64,000 bases of DNA from Pedobacter sp. W3I1 (GTDB lineage Bacteria > Bacteroidota > Bacteroidia > Sphingobacteriales > Sphingobacteriaceae), in NCBI RefSeq assembly GCF_030816015.1, contig NZ_JAUSXN010000001.1, positions 186,001-250,000 on the forward strand. Reading direction: 5' to 3'. The position numbers were made by a program, and so were the translations under genes. The notes beneath the pieces were generated by a model. That model made no database searches, had not been told where the DNA came from, and saw only the letters and a list, made by a program, of their open reading frames with translations. The first letter of the stretch is position 1. The number at the start of each line of letters is the position of its first letter. Of this stretch, positions 27,733 to 37,276 are shown in pieces.

Positions 27733-28118
27733 GTTAATTTTTAATATGTTGCAAAGCTACAAGCCCAATGTTAAGTTAATGTTAATTTGTTAATTATATT
27801 AACTAATTATAAGCTTATTTACTCAGGCCTAGATTATTTCTATAGTTTTAGGTACCTGACAATGAAAGAAATAGGTTTTTTGGAAAACAGTGCGAATAAG
27901 TTCTTCGGTTACGATAGCCCCGCTAAACGCTTTATCCCGATGAAACCTATGCGAAATAGCATGCCACCATAAATAGTTTAAGATAACTGCTTAAATCGGG
28001 ATGTTCGCTAATATCGGGTTTATCAACAGTGGTAAATTGCTTTTCGGCACGAAATCAGATGCCGTGCGTTCCGTGTTTCCGTGGCAAAAATTGAAGAATG
28101 ATATCAAGGTCACTAAAG
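27733..28118. other. Gap with a possible decayed minus-strand gene
   Basis: No intact gene in 386 bases. On the minus strand two adjoining frames look protein-like: QFTTVDKPDISEHPDLSSYL (about 28060-28000) and, one frame off, WWHAISHRFHRDKAFSGAIV followed by TEELIRTVFQKTYFFHCQ (about 27970-27850). Together they suggest the tail of a frameshifted gene that I cannot identify. Near 28070 there is a CCACGGAAACACGGAACGCACGG-type repeat word. A plus-strand 36-codon frame at 27862 is its antisense and is not called. Confidence 0.3.
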
Positions 28119-29144
28119 CTACCCGCCCTTTTGGAGCGTAAAAGCAAAGGTAGTACCAATACCTGGCGTACTCCTTACCGAAATGGTTTGTTCGTGCGCC
28201 TCCAAAATGTGTTTCACAATGGCTAAGCCTAAACCCGTACCGCCCACTTCTCTGGCCCGGTGGGTATCAATGCGGTAAAAGCGTTCAAATAAGCGTAACA
28301 AGTGTTTTTCTTCAATTCCGATACCATTATCGGTAACTTCTATCAAAACCTGATCATGCAGTTCAAAAATCTTAATGGCCGTCTCCCCACCATCAATGCC
28401 ATACTTGATGCTGTTTACCATTAAGTTAATCAACACCTGTCTAATCTTTTCGCGATCGGCTGAAACCATTGTAATGGCCGTATACTTATCTTTAAAAAAG
28501 AGTTTAATGTTTTTGGCCTTAGCCCGGTCTTCGAGGTTTTCCATAACCTCTTTCGCCAATTGTACAAAATCGAATTTTTGGTAGTCAATTGGCGATTCGC
28601 CTGTTTCTAACTTTGAAATAACGTCTAAATCATTAATTAAATAACTCAGTCGCTCCACATTATTTTCTGCTTTTTTTAGAAATAAAACGGCCTGATCCGG
28701 ATCGTCAACCAAACAGTCTTGTAAAGTTTCGATATAACCTTGAATGGCAAAAAGTGGGGTTTTAAATTCATGCGAAACATTCGAAAGGAATTCTCTTCTA
28801 AACTGTTCCTGTTTTTTTAATAAATCTATTTCTTTTTTCTTGGCGCCTGCCCATTCCTTTACTTCTTGCTCTACATCATTAATCGGATCAGAACTCACAT
28901 ACTCACCAAGCGCATCTTTTAAATCTTTACCTAATTTAAGGTTATGAATAAGCTTGTAGATGAGTTTAATTTTGGTATAAATGTACTTTTCCAGCAAATA
29001 ATAAAAAACCAAAAAACTACACAAAAACGATACGCCAAAAGAAATAGCCATATAATACAGACTATGCTGAAAATAAAAATTAACCATCCCGATGGAAAGA
29101 CCAACGGCGAGAGCAGTAAATAAGACCAGCACACTTAATTTCAT
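28119..29144 (-). CDS. Sensor histidine kinase, PhoR-like
   Basis: 341-residue membrane kinase. Two transmembrane helices lie at about 4-23 and 31-51 with almost no periplasmic loop, as in short PhoR proteins. HisKA contains the phosphoacceptor His125 ([11 protein letters not shown]); the ATPase domain has N box [12 protein letters not shown]1 DNGIGIEE, F box [18 protein letters not shown] and G2 [10 protein letters not shown]. No response regulator gene is adjacent, so the partner is elsewhere. It lies upstream of DUF47-PiT on the same strand, separated by 386 bases, which makes a phosphate role plausible by location only. Confidence 0.9.
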   Translation of the reverse strand: MKLSVLVLFTALAVGLSIGMVNFYFQHSLYYMAISFGVSFLCSFLVFYYLLEKYIYTKIKLIYKLIHNLKLGKDLKDALGEYVSSDPINDVEQEVKEWAGAKKKEIDLLKKQEQFRREFLSNVSHEFKTPLFAIQGYIETLQDCLVDDPDQAVLFLKKAENNVERLSYLINDLDVISKLETGESPIDYQKFDFVQLAKEVMENLEDRAKAKNIKLFFKDKYTAITMVSADREKIRQVLINLMVNSIKYGIDGGETAIKIFELHDQVLIEVTDNGIGIEEKHLLRLFERFYRIDTHRAREVGGTGLGLAIVKHILEAHEQTISVRSTPGIGTTFAFTLQKGG

Positions 29145-29668
29145 GTTGCAATTTAAAGTTTTTATGTTAATTGTGTGTTAAGAGATAATGGAGATTGATT
29201 CATTTTTTACGGAATGTTAAAAACAAAAGAGGCTGTATTATATTTGTGATTTCCATTCGAACTTGTCACGTTGAGCTTGTCGAAACGCTTTGCAAGGCAT
29301 CTAACAGGTCCTTCGACAGGCTACCAATGACGTTATTTTACAAATTACTATTAATCAGCATTTTAATTGCTTTCGCATTTCCATCCAGCTAGGCCATAGC
29401 ACGGTATCCCCGTTCTACTTAAATCCGGCCTAACAAATTTTTCGGGCTGCACTGTTCTGGCCGTACAACTGGCTTCAAAAGAAAAATTTTCAGCCGGCAT
29501 TTTTTGTTTCTTTTTAATGCCAAAAAGAAAGAGCCCTTCGGCGGCGGTGAGCTGAGGCAAGACCATGGCGTATGGCAAAAAGAAATCAATTATTCGTCAC
29601 TAATATTGATTCTTATAAATTATCCCTCAGGAGGACAATTCTATATTTATGATACAGCCTCGTTAAAA
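29145..29668. other. Non-coding stretch between the PhoR-like kinase and secG
   Basis: About 520 bases without a convincing gene. A palindromic element lies at 29265-29332. From about 29390 to 29580 the sequence has a higher GC content and its minus-strand frame (MPYAMVLPQLTAAEGLFLFG...) reads like a repeat-derived spurious ORF rather than a protein. No RNA gene recognised. Confidence 0.5.
29265..29332. repeat. Interspersed palindrome (GTTGAGCTTGTCGAA type)
   Basis: GTCACGTTGAGCTTGTCGAA and GTCCTTCGACAGGCTACCAA with ATGACG form opposed arms around a spacer of about 25 bases. It is another family of the TTCGAC-type intergenic palindromes seen in this window. Confidence 0.65.
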
Positions 29669-29699
29669 CAAAAAGCTTTCCCTTTTGAGGAAAGCTTTT
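29669..29699 (-). terminator. Intrinsic terminator of secG operon
   Basis: On the minus strand AAAAGCTTTCC-TCAAAAG-GGAAAGCTTTT forms an 11-bp perfect stem followed by TGTTTT. It is located 23 bases after the secG stop. Confidence 0.85.
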
Positions 29700-29721
29700 A
29701 TAAAATACGGGTAAGTATTAC

Positions 29722-30084
29722 TTATTTCTTTGTCGAATCTGTTTTAGCTGGAGTTGAAGCTGCAGGTTTAGTGCTATTTAAACTTCCGCCAAGTGGAGAT
29801 GGTGATGGCGTTTTATCTAAACGCTCCTGAATAGCAGAGTTTCCAACTGCAGCAGTACCACCGCTAGTTTTAGCAATTGTAGTAACAGCAAGAGTTAATA
29901 CTACGATTAGGGTTAACAATACCCAAGATCCTTTTTCTAAAACATCGCCAGTACGTTGTACACCAAACATGTTACTGGTGCCACCGCCTGTAGCTAAACC
30001 TCCGCCTTTAGGATTTTGTATTAAAACAAACAAGCCTAAGGCTACACACGCAATAATTAATAAAATGATTAAAAAGGTTACCAT
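29722..30084 (-). CDS. secG: Preprotein translocase subunit SecG
   Basis: 120-residue SecG, the small subunit of the SecYEG channel. Two transmembrane helices (FLIILLIIACVALGLFVLIQN and SWVLLTLIVVLTLAVTT) flank the conserved cytoplasmic loop NPKGGGLATGGGTSNMFGVQRTGDVLEKG. The C-terminus carries a Ser/Pro/Thr/Lys-rich tail of about 35 residues. It is the last gene of the operon miaB-(sigma-54 activator)-lptE-(TPR-like)-secG, conserved in part across Bacteroidota; a terminator follows. Confidence 0.96.
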   Translation of the reverse strand: MVTFLIILLIIACVALGLFVLIQNPKGGGLATGGGTSNMFGVQRTGDVLEKGSWVLLTLIVVLTLAVTTIAKTSGGTAAVGNSAIQERLDKTPSPSPLGGSLNSTKPAASTPAKTDSTKK

Positions 30085-30098
30085 GGTAATATTATATT

Positions 30099-31157
30099 TT
30101 ATAATTTCTTTTCTATAGATTGGATAAGGTCGGCAAAGTAACGGCTTTTTTCCGGATATTTCAAACTTAATTTTTTATAAGTATCTATGGCTTTGTGATA
30201 AAGCATTTGCTCGATATATATTTTAGCTAAAGTCTCCGAAACAAGGTCGTAATTGTCTTCAGCGCTTTTCTTTGCCTTATTTTCATTATCTATCTGTTCT
30301 GGCTTCGGAGGCTTGATTGTTGGATCTTCTTTTAAGAATCTCTCAATAATTTCGGCTCCCTTTGCATCTTTAATTTCGGCAGACGGATATTCGGCTAAAT
30401 GATCAGCTACTTCGAAAGGGGTTTGGATGTGAAAGATATGTTCAACATATTGCTGTTGAAACTCAGCTCTTTCTTCCTGTTGGTTATTTTGTGGCTGTGG
30501 TTTTACCTTAACGGTATTAGGATGAGCATAAGGCTGAAAAATCTGTTCGTGCTCTTTACGGGTTTTAGCCAACCACCATAAAAACGTATAAGGAAGCTTA
30601 TCATCGTTATATTGTGAGACAAAATTCCTTTCAGGCTCATCAGGAACAACCGTTTCGATTTCTGGCGCTGCTGTAACCACATCTGTGCTTAATTTCTGCT
30701 CAAAGGCAAAGAAATCTGTAGCGACTACACTTTCAATAAAAGAATCGTCATCCGCAGGTAAGTCCATCAAATGACTATCTATACCTGGCAGGTTATTTGG
30801 TGTTTCTACGTTTACAGCTTGACTTATAGATGAAGGGGTATCTTCTGTAAATTCAGTTATTTCTTCAAAAAACTCTGCTTCGTTCTGTGTATGTTCAGTA
30901 ACGGCTACATTAATTTCAGCTTCCTCTTCCTGCTTTTCCTCGCGAACTGAAACCATATTTAATATATGAAACAATACATGTCCCTGGCTATAGAGTGCTG
31001 CTTTAGGTATTGCTGATGCATTAGCCTTAGCTAACAGTAAATGAATAGGCTGAGCATATGGAAATTGCTGCACCATTTCCTGCAACATGGATACGTGCTC
31101 TGGTCCAACCTTTCCGGGTTGTGCAAGTAAATCTGCCAGTAGCTTTTTGTTATCCAT
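30099..31157 (-). CDS. TPR-like protein of the lptE-secG operon, unknown
   Basis: 352 residues. The N-terminus (LLADLLAQPGKVGPEHVSMLQEMVQQFPYAQPIHLLLAKAN) and the C-terminus (ETLAKIYIEQMLYHKAIDTYKKLSLKYPEKSRYFADLIQSIEKKL) look like helical TPR repeats. Between them is a long acidic, low-complexity region (EEKQEEEAEINVAV through FEEITEFTEDTP). No signal peptide, so probably cytoplasmic. It lies between lptE and secG, 14 bases upstream of secG, a position held by hypothetical genes in related genomes. A role as scaffold in envelope biogenesis is a guess from context. Confidence 0.75.
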   Translation of the reverse strand: MDNKKLLADLLAQPGKVGPEHVSMLQEMVQQFPYAQPIHLLLAKANASAIPKAALYSQGHVLFHILNMVSVREEKQEEEAEINVAVTEHTQNEAEFFEEITEFTEDTPSSISQAVNVETPNNLPGIDSHLMDLPADDDSFIESVVATDFFAFEQKLSTDVVTAAPEIETVVPDEPERNFVSQYNDDKLPYTFLWWLAKTRKEHEQIFQPYAHPNTVKVKPQPQNNQQEERAEFQQQYVEHIFHIQTPFEVADHLAEYPSAEIKDAKGAEIIERFLKEDPTIKPPKPEQIDNENKAKKSAEDNYDLVSETLAKIYIEQMLYHKAIDTYKKLSLKYPEKSRYFADLIQSIEKKL

Positions 31158-31231
31158 TATCGAGGTTTGCCGCTAAGTTAAAAAAATGTAGGCGGGTTTT
31201 GAAAATTTTGTCTTTTAGAATCGTGCTTTAT

Positions 31232-31744
31232 TTACCACTGCGCAAATGCACGGTTAAAAATATCTTCCGATAATTGTTTGTTAATATTTTCGATAGCTCC
31301 TGGCAATAACGTTTGAATTGGTGCCCCATTGATTGGAAAATCAAAATATCGGGTAAAGCTCTCTTCAAAACTTTCTTTTTCGTGTTCTTTTATATTATTC
31401 TTATACTTTACAGAAACGGTTATGGTTAATCTGTTTGCACCTGAAGTAGGTGTAGCACTATTTTGAAGCGCAACCGGCTTAATATCATAGCCCGTTATTC
31501 TGCCTTCAAATGATGCATCGCCTTCGCCCGTGGGAGAAATAATCAATTTGGTCTGATTACGGATCCGGCTCTTTAACGATTCAGTAATCTGGTTACTTAA
31601 TGTTGGTACCACTAATGGTGCATTATTTTCAAATACCCGAACAACCACCGTTTTTAATCCTGTTGTTGATGCTCCACTGAATTTATAAGAGCATGCGCTC
31701 CATATTGAAGCAATAAGGATTAAAGCAAATATTTTTATTTTCAT
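31232..31744 (-). CDS. lptE: LptE-type LPS assembly lipoprotein
   Basis: 170 residues from the ATG at 31744. The leader MKIKIFALILIASIWSAC ends in a lipobox (Cys18). The mature part matches the Bacteroidota LptE family: KTVVVRVFENNAPLVVPTLSNQITESLKSRIRNQTKL, then DASFEGRITGYDIKPVAL, and a C-terminal helix region. LptE plugs the LptD barrel and helps insert lipopolysaccharide in the outer leaflet. An upstream TTG would add seven residues and spoil the leader. It lies in the miaB-to-secG operon. Confidence 0.9.
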   Translation of the reverse strand: MKIKIFALILIASIWSACSYKFSGASTTGLKTVVVRVFENNAPLVVPTLSNQITESLKSRIRNQTKLIISPTGEGDASFEGRITGYDIKPVALQNSATPTSGANRLTITVSVKYKNNIKEHEKESFEESFTRYFDFPINGAPIQTLLPGAIENINKQLSEDIFNRAFAQW

Positions 31745-31878
31745 TAGTGTATAATTGTTTTTCAATGGTTATGAAGCGATCATGAGCCTATTCATCTCTG
31801 TTTGTGAGCGGTATGCTCATGATGGTTTCATCAGTTTATCATATTAATTATTGCTCATTGTTTTTAAAGGAGATGAAG

Positions 31879-33126
31879 CTATAAATTTAATTCTTTAATT
31901 TTTCTGTACAAGGTACGTTCAGAGATCCCTAATTCTTGCGCAGCGAACTTACGCTTACCCTTGTGTTTTTTTAATGCTTTTTTAATCAGGTCAGATTCTT
32001 TATCCACTAACGACAAAGATTCTTCTACCTCTTCGGCCTCGTGCGCAAAATAATCAGCATTATTATTGTTGTTGTTATTATTATTGTTTGGTGAAGGTTG
32101 CTGAATGGTAAAGGCATGCTCTTGCCCTGCAGGCAACTCTACATCGCGATACAGCTGATTGATATACTGTGGGTTATCTGCCAAAACGGTAGCGGTATTT
32201 CCACCGTGCTGAATAATTTCTGCAACTAGTTTTTTAAGCTCAACCATATCCTTTTTCATATCGAAAAGTACCTTGTACAAAATATCTCTTTCTGTAAAAT
32301 CTTCTTTCGACTGAGAATTAATCGTCATGGGCAGGTTACTTCCAGCCTCATTAGGGATATAGTTTAAAATGGCCTGTCCGGTTACATTACGCTCTTTCTC
32401 TAATACACAGATCTGTTCGGCAATATTTTTTAACTGACGAACATTACCCGGCCAGCTGTAATTGGTTAAAACCTGAATAGCATCTGGCTCCAGGTGTAAT
32501 GCCGGACTGCGGTATTTATCGCTAAAATCGGCGGAGAATTTCCTGAATAATAAATAAATATCTTCTTTACGCTCATGCAAAGCCGGTATGCGCAATGGAA
32601 CGGTATTTAACCTATAGTATAAATCTTCACGAAATTTTCCGTTTTTTACGCGGTTGTATACATCAACATTGGTTGCAGCAATAATGCGGACATCTGTTTT
32701 CTGTACTTTAGATGAACCCACGCGTAAGTATTCACCACTTTCTAAAATACGCAGTAAACGTGCCTGTGTACCTAAAGGCAACTCAGCAACCTCGTCTAAA
32801 AAAATGGTTCCGCCGTTTGCTACTTCAAAGTAACCTTTACGTGCTTCATGTGCGCCTGTAAAAGAGCCTTTCTCATGACCAAACAATTCTGAATCAATGG
32901 TTCCTTCGGGAATGGCACCACAGTTTACGGCAATAAAAGCACCGTGTTTACGGGCACTCATTTGATGGATAATTTGTGAGAAAACCTCTTTACCACTACC
33001 ACTTTCACCCGTTATTAACACCGACATATCCGTTGGTGCTACCTGGCTTGCAATATCGATAGCACGGTTAAGCAATGGCGAATTGCCAATAATACCGAAG
33101 CGTTGTTTAATATTTTGTGTATCCAT
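31879..33126 (-). CDS. Sigma-54-type AAA+ transcriptional activator without a sensor domain
   Basis: 415 residues. The AAA+ domain starts almost at the N-terminus: Walker A GESGSGKE (40-47), the sigma-54 contact loop as GSFTGA (87-92, canonical GAFTGA), and Walker B GGTIFLDEVA (105-114), followed by the arginine finger region and WPGNVRQLKN. A C-terminal Fis-type helix-turn-helix (KFAAQELGISERTLYRKIKEL) binds DNA. No receiver or PAS domain, so activity must be set by other means. A run of ten Asn residues (32059-32088) lies in the linker before the HTH. It is between miaB and lptE, its standard place in this phylum. Confidence 0.93.
   Translation of the reverse strand: MDTQNIKQRFGIIGNSPLLNRAIDIASQVAPTDMSVLITGESGSGKEVFSQIIHQMSARKHGAFIAVNCGAIPEGTIDSELFGHEKGSFTGAHEARKGYFEVANGGTIFLDEVAELPLGTQARLLRILESGEYLRVGSSKVQKTDVRIIAATNVDVYNRVKNGKFREDLYYRLNTVPLRIPALHERKEDIYLLFRKFSADFSDKYRSPALHLEPDAIQVLTNYSWPGNVRQLKNIAEQICVLEKERNVTGQAILNYIPNEAGSNLPMTINSQSKEDFTERDILYKVLFDMKKDMVELKKLVAEIIQHGGNTATVLADNPQYINQLYRDVELPAGQEHAFTIQQPSPNNNNNNNNNNADYFAHEAEEVEESLSLVDKESDLIKKALKKHKGKRKFAAQELGISERTLYRKIKELNL
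32059..32088 (-). repeat. AAT/AAC microsatellite encoding poly-Asn
   Basis: Ten consecutive Asn codons (AAC, AAT) in the linker of the AAA+ activator. The mixed codons make it less slippery than a pure repeat, but length variation would not shift the frame. Confidence 0.9.
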
Positions 33127-33144
33127 TTATTCTTTCTAAAGTTA

Positions 33145-33208
33145 CGTCACTCTGAACTTGTTTCAGAGTCTTTCTAGTTAAGATGCTGAAACAGGTTCAG
33201 CATGACGG
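33145..33208. repeat. Interspersed palindromic repeat, class 2
   Basis: CGTCACTCTGAACTTGTTTC and GATGCTGAAACAGGTTCAGC ATGACG form a hairpin of about 64 bases between miaB and the AAA+ activator gene, inside the operon. A variant of the elements at 14970 and 25821. Confidence 0.75.
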
Positions 33209-33212
33209 GATT

Positions 33213-34631
33213 CTATGATACTATTTTACCAATTAGCGTAGCGGATGTGCATTTCTCGATATATACATTTGCATACTGGCCAGGTTTAACGCCTTCAATG
33301 GCTGGAAAAATGGCCATGGCTCCGCTGTCTCCTCTTCCACAATAATCGAGATCAGATTTTTTTGAAGTGCCTTCAATCAAAACCCGAACGGTTTTACCCA
33401 CCCATTCCTGCAAACGCATTAATGAATGTGCCTGTTGCTTGGCCAAAATCTCAGCCAAACGGCGTTTTTTCACTTCTTCAGGAATATCATCTTCCAATTT
33501 ACGGGCGGCTAAAGTCCCCGGCCTTTCAGAGTAGGTGAAGTTATAAGCAAAATCATATTGCACATAATCCATCATACTCAGGGTTTCTTCGTGCTCTTCC
33601 TCTGTTTCTGTGCAGAAACCAGCGATGATATCGGTAGAAATTGCACAACCCGGGATAATGTTGCGGATGGCATCAATACGATTGATATACCATTCGCGGG
33701 TATAAGTCCTGTTCATTAGCTCCAAAATACGGGTATTCCCCGATTGAACAGGCAAGTGGATATAGTTACAGATGTTATCGTATTTAGCAATGGTGTGTAA
33801 AACTTCGTCGGTAATATCTTTTGGGTGCGAAGTAGAAAAACGTACCCTTAAATCTGGACTAACCAATGCTGTTTGCTCCAAAAGCTGGGCAAAGTTTACG
33901 GTTTCTGTTCCATCTTCCGATGTCCAGGTGTACGAATCTACGTTTTGGCCCAAAAGTGTAACCTCACGGTAACCGGCTTCAAATAAACCTTTTGCTTCTT
34001 CTACAATCGAATGTGCATCGCGGCTTCGTTCGCGGCCACGGGTAAAAGGAACCACGCAGAAAGAACACATGTTATTACAACCACGGGTAATGGAAATAAA
34101 GGCAGTGATTCCGTTGCTGTTTAAACGAACCGGGCTAATATCTGCATAAGTTTCTTCGCGGGATAAAAGTACGTTAACCGCTTTATGCCCACTTTCTACC
34201 TGCTCAATTAAGTTAGGCAGATCGCGATAAGCATCGGGACCTACTACTACATCAACCAAACGTTCTTCTTCTAAAAATTTAGATTTTAAACGTTCTGCCA
34301 TGCAGCCCAAAACCCCAACAATTAATTTCGGGTTACGGCGTTTTTCGACACCGAACTGTGATAAGCGGTTTCTAACCCTGGTTTCTGCGTTTTCGCGGAT
34401 CGAGCAGGTATTAATGAAGATTACATCAGCCTCGTGATAATCCCCTGTGGTTTCAAATCCAGTTTCCGATAAAATAGAGGCAACAATTTCACTATCAGCA
34501 AAATTCATTGCACAACCATAACTTTCGATATATAATTTACGGGCATCAGCTTTAATTGGTGTCTCTAAAATTAAAGCTTCACCTTGCCTGGCTTCATCGT
34601 GCGTCTTATCCTGTACTTGTAAATCAATCAT
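33213..34631 (-). CDS. miaB: tRNA-2-methylthio-N6-dimethylallyladenosine synthase MiaB
   Basis: Radical SAM methylthiotransferase that converts i6A37 to ms2i6A37 in tRNAs reading UNN codons. The N-terminal UPF0004 domain has its cluster Cys40, Cys76 and Cys110 ([22 protein letters not shown]). The SAM cluster motif is C185-x3-C189-x2-C192 ([19 protein letters not shown]). A C-terminal TRAM domain follows (about residues 405-470). The total of 472 residues is normal. It is the first gene of the operon ending in secG. Confidence 0.97.
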   Translation of the reverse strand: MIDLQVQDKTHDEARQGEALILETPIKADARKLYIESYGCAMNFADSEIVASILSETGFETTGDYHEADVIFINTCSIRENAETRVRNRLSQFGVEKRRNPKLIVGVLGCMAERLKSKFLEEERLVDVVVGPDAYRDLPNLIEQVESGHKAVNVLLSREETYADISPVRLNSNGITAFISITRGCNNMCSFCVVPFTRGRERSRDAHSIVEEAKGLFEAGYREVTLLGQNVDSYTWTSEDGTETVNFAQLLEQTALVSPDLRVRFSTSHPKDITDEVLHTIAKYDNICNYIHLPVQSGNTRILELMNRTYTREWYINRIDAIRNIIPGCAISTDIIAGFCTETEEEHEETLSMMDYVQYDFAYNFTYSERPGTLAARKLEDDIPEEVKKRRLAEILAKQQAHSLMRLQEWVGKTVRVLIEGTSKKSDLDYCGRGDSGAMAIFPAIEGVKPGQYANVYIEKCTSATLIGKIVS

Positions 34632-35421
34632 TATTTAAAAACATTTTGGGGATTGCAAAAATACATAAATAAAATTAAAAGTGACAAATTGACATATTTT
34701 GTTTAAATGTTTACAGAGGGATTATGATAAAACAGTTAGCAGCCTCAATTAATCCATATTTTAGATAGTTGAATAATTTTTAAGGGAAATGTATGGTTCG
34801 GTGGCTGTGGCGGGATGTTCCTACTACTATGAGGGGTTTTGCTTGCATAGGCATAGCCAATTTAGCCCTTGGCGAAGCGGTACCCTGCAGGCCCGGAGGC
34901 ACGACGGCCGAAGCGTACAAGCGAAGCAAAGGAACAAACGATGTTTCTTGTACTGCCCTTGCGCTCCAAAAACTATTTTCACAAAAGACAATGTGATTAG
35001 CGCCTTAGAACTAGCCCCTTCTTACAGTTAGACAAAAGTTTTTGGAAATGTAGGGCTACGTGTCAATGGTGGGCTGCAGTCCCGCCCCCGCTTCTGCCCC
35101 AATTGAAAAAATTGTGGCATCCCGCTAAGGTCGGGTTTAGGTTACATCTGTTCTTGCTACTATGAGGGGTTTTCCTTGCCACTAGCCTAACCAATCTAGC
35201 CCTTGGGAAACAAATGATGTTTTTTGTACTGCACTTGTGCTCCAAAAATCTTTCTATTTAATAAACCCAAAACACAACAACCACCTTATGCAACGAGAAG
35301 TTAACTTGCGTTACTCAGAATCCTCGGCACTAAGATTGCTTCGTCGGTCCTCCTCGCAATGACAATGACCGGAGAAAACCTTTCTCTCCTTCATCTGTTA
35401 CATATCGATAAGCCATAATAA
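34632..35421. repeat. Non-coding stretch with two diverged long-repeat copies
   Basis: 790 bases between the divergent miaB and AsmA-like genes. About 34790-34975 and 35045-35260 are diverged copies, in inverse orientation, of the repeat at 54538-55382; on the minus strand both begin TTTTTGGAGC-type, then ...TACAAGAAAC, and the first contains GCTTGTACGCTTCGGCCGTC and GCCTGCAGGGTACCGCTTCG. Near 35330 there is a half-palindrome (GATTGCTTCGTCGGTCCTCC TCGCAATGACA). Open frames here are repeat-derived. No RNA gene recognised. Confidence 0.65.
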
Positions 35422-37209
35422 ATGACAGCTCAGCATAGAAATAAAGTTTGGATCTGGATAGGAAGCATATTCGGCATATTGATTTTAATTGTTGCATTTG
35501 GTGCTATGTTTTTAAGCGCCCGATGGAAACCTATATTGACTGAAAAAATTAAAGCAGGTGTTTATAATGGCTCTCATCACCTTTACCGGATAGATTTTAA
35601 GAGCATTAACCTAAACATAATTACAGGCAGCTTAGCTTTACGCGACGTTACTTTAATGCCCGATACAGCCGTTTTCGACAGCTTAAAGAAAAAACAATTG
35701 GCTCCTGCACATACTTTCGAACTTAAATTAAAGAAACTACAGATCAGCCGTGTAGGAATATTAACGGCCTACTTTAAAAAGCGAATAGATGTAAAAGAAA
35801 TCCTTTTACAAAAACCATCTATTAATATGATTTTTAATAAAGTAGTCAAAAAACCCGATACTATAAAAGATGAAAAATCGCTTTACGAGCAGATTTCTAA
35901 AACTTTTAAATCGGTACATGTTAAAAGCATCAAAATTGTAGATGCAGATTTCGATTATATTAACAAAACGGCTGCAAAAAAGACCAAAAACTCAATCAAA
36001 CATCTCGATATTACGGTGAACGATTTCTTGTTGGATTCGCTCTCGGGAAATGACACCACCCGGTTTTACTATACAAAAGATGCGTCTTTTCAAATTGCCG
36101 GTTATAAATCGGTAACGAAAGATAAAATGTACTCCATGAAAGTCGATACCATTAAAGGTTCTACCGCATCAAAAAAAATAATGGTTAAGGGATTTAAACT
36201 TACCCCATTATACAATGAGCTTACTTTTGCCCGGAAATATAAGATCCAGAAAGACCGGTATAACCTCAGTTTTGATAAAATAGAATTTAACGGGGTTGAT
36301 TTTATAAGTTTAAATACTGACCAGAAACTACATGCAAAATCGTTGAGGATTGGCCCGGCAAATGTAGAAGTTTTTATGAGCCGCGAATCGCCACCCCCAC
36401 CGGGCTTTGATAAAGGCCGAAACTACCCGCAAATGGCACTGAAAAGGTTAAACATGCCTACCCTGATTGATACAGTAAAACTGAGAAATGTTAATGTGAA
36501 ATATGCTGAATTTAACCCGGCAAGCAAAAAAACCGGATCGGTTGATTTTAAAGCGTTAACGGGAAACATATTAAATGTAACCAACGATAGCTTACAATTA
36601 AGCAAAAAGAACCATGCTCTGGCCGATTTAAACGCGCTTTTAATGGGTACCGGAAAGCTGAATGTTAAAATCGATTTCAACCTTACGGATAATAATGGCG
36701 CATTTACGTATAGCGGCAACCTGGGCAGGTTTGATATGAAAAATTTAAATCCACTATCAAAATCGCTGGGCCTGGTTGAAATTGAAAGCGGCAATATACA
36801 ACAGGTTGATTTTAAGGCGAACGGAAATTTAAGGTCTGCAACAGGATCGATGAATATGTTATACACCGATTTAAAGGTGAAATTACTATCGGATAATATT
36901 GATGGCAAAGGAACTAAAGAAAAAGGATTTTTATCTTTTTTGGCCAATGCCATTTTAGTTAAAAATGAAAATCCACAAAAAGGTGAAGCGCCAAGAACAG
37001 CAAGCATGACCAACACCAGGATTAATTCGGCCTCTTTTTTTAACCTGATGTGGAAAACCGTTTTTGTGGGCATAAAGGAAATTGTAGGCGTTGGAATAGT
37101 ACCCGAAAAGAATCCGGTAAAACAGCAAAAAGTAATTGCCAAAAAAATAAGGGAACAAAAACGGGCAGACAGGAAAGCCGCAAGGGAAGCCCGGAGAGAA
37201 AAAAACTGA
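35422..37209 (+). CDS. AsmA-like membrane-anchored protein, tandem paralogue 1
   Basis: 595 residues: a short cytoplasmic N-terminus, one transmembrane helix (about 10-32, VWIWIGSIFGILILIVAFGAM), a long beta-rich periplasmic part, and a very basic tail (REQKRADRKAAREARREK). The order of elements resembles AsmA/DUF748-like proteins: TEKIKAGVYNGSHHLYRIDFKSINLNIITGSLALRDVTLMPD near the start and a conserved C-terminal block (GFLSFLANAILVKNENP, FFNLMWKTVFVGIKE). The next gene encodes a paralogue with the same blocks. Bacterial AsmA-like proteins bridge the periplasm and influence lipid transport; whether this holds here is inference. Confidence 0.72.
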   Translation: MTAQHRNKVWIWIGSIFGILILIVAFGAMFLSARWKPILTEKIKAGVYNGSHHLYRIDFKSINLNIITGSLALRDVTLMPDTAVFDSLKKKQLAPAHTFELKLKKLQISRVGILTAYFKKRIDVKEILLQKPSINMIFNKVVKKPDTIKDEKSLYEQISKTFKSVHVKSIKIVDADFDYINKTAAKKTKNSIKHLDITVNDFLLDSLSGNDTTRFYYTKDASFQIAGYKSVTKDKMYSMKVDTIKGSTASKKIMVKGFKLTPLYNELTFARKYKIQKDRYNLSFDKIEFNGVDFISLNTDQKLHAKSLRIGPANVEVFMSRESPPPPGFDKGRNYPQMALKRLNMPTLIDTVKLRNVNVKYAEFNPASKKTGSVDFKALTGNILNVTNDSLQLSKKNHALADLNALLMGTGKLNVKIDFNLTDNNGAFTYSGNLGRFDMKNLNPLSKSLGLVEIESGNIQQVDFKANGNLRSATGSMNMLYTDLKVKLLSDNIDGKGTKEKGFLSFLANAILVKNENPQKGEAPRTASMTNTRINSASFFNLMWKTVFVGIKEIVGVGIVPEKNPVKQQKVIAKKIREQKRADRKAAREARREKN

Positions 37210-37276
37210 TTTTACATTTTTCAAATATATGTTTATAACCGTATATTGCTAATAAAAACCAGCCTCCCATTTTTTA

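Noticed and set aside
27862..27972. 36-codon plus-strand frame in the DUF47 upstream gap
   Set aside because: Antisense of protein-like minus-strand frames; too short and unsupported.
29363..29578. 71-codon minus-strand frame upstream of secG
   Set aside because: No start context, domain or conservation visible; likely a repeat-derived frame.
34789..35031. Open frames (65-80 codons) between miaB and the AsmA-like gene
   Set aside because: Fall inside diverged repeat copies and look like the same repeat-derived peptides.
36423..37142. 239-codon minus-strand frame inside the first AsmA-like gene
   Set aside because: Lies opposite a conserved gene with paralogue support; no start context or family match.
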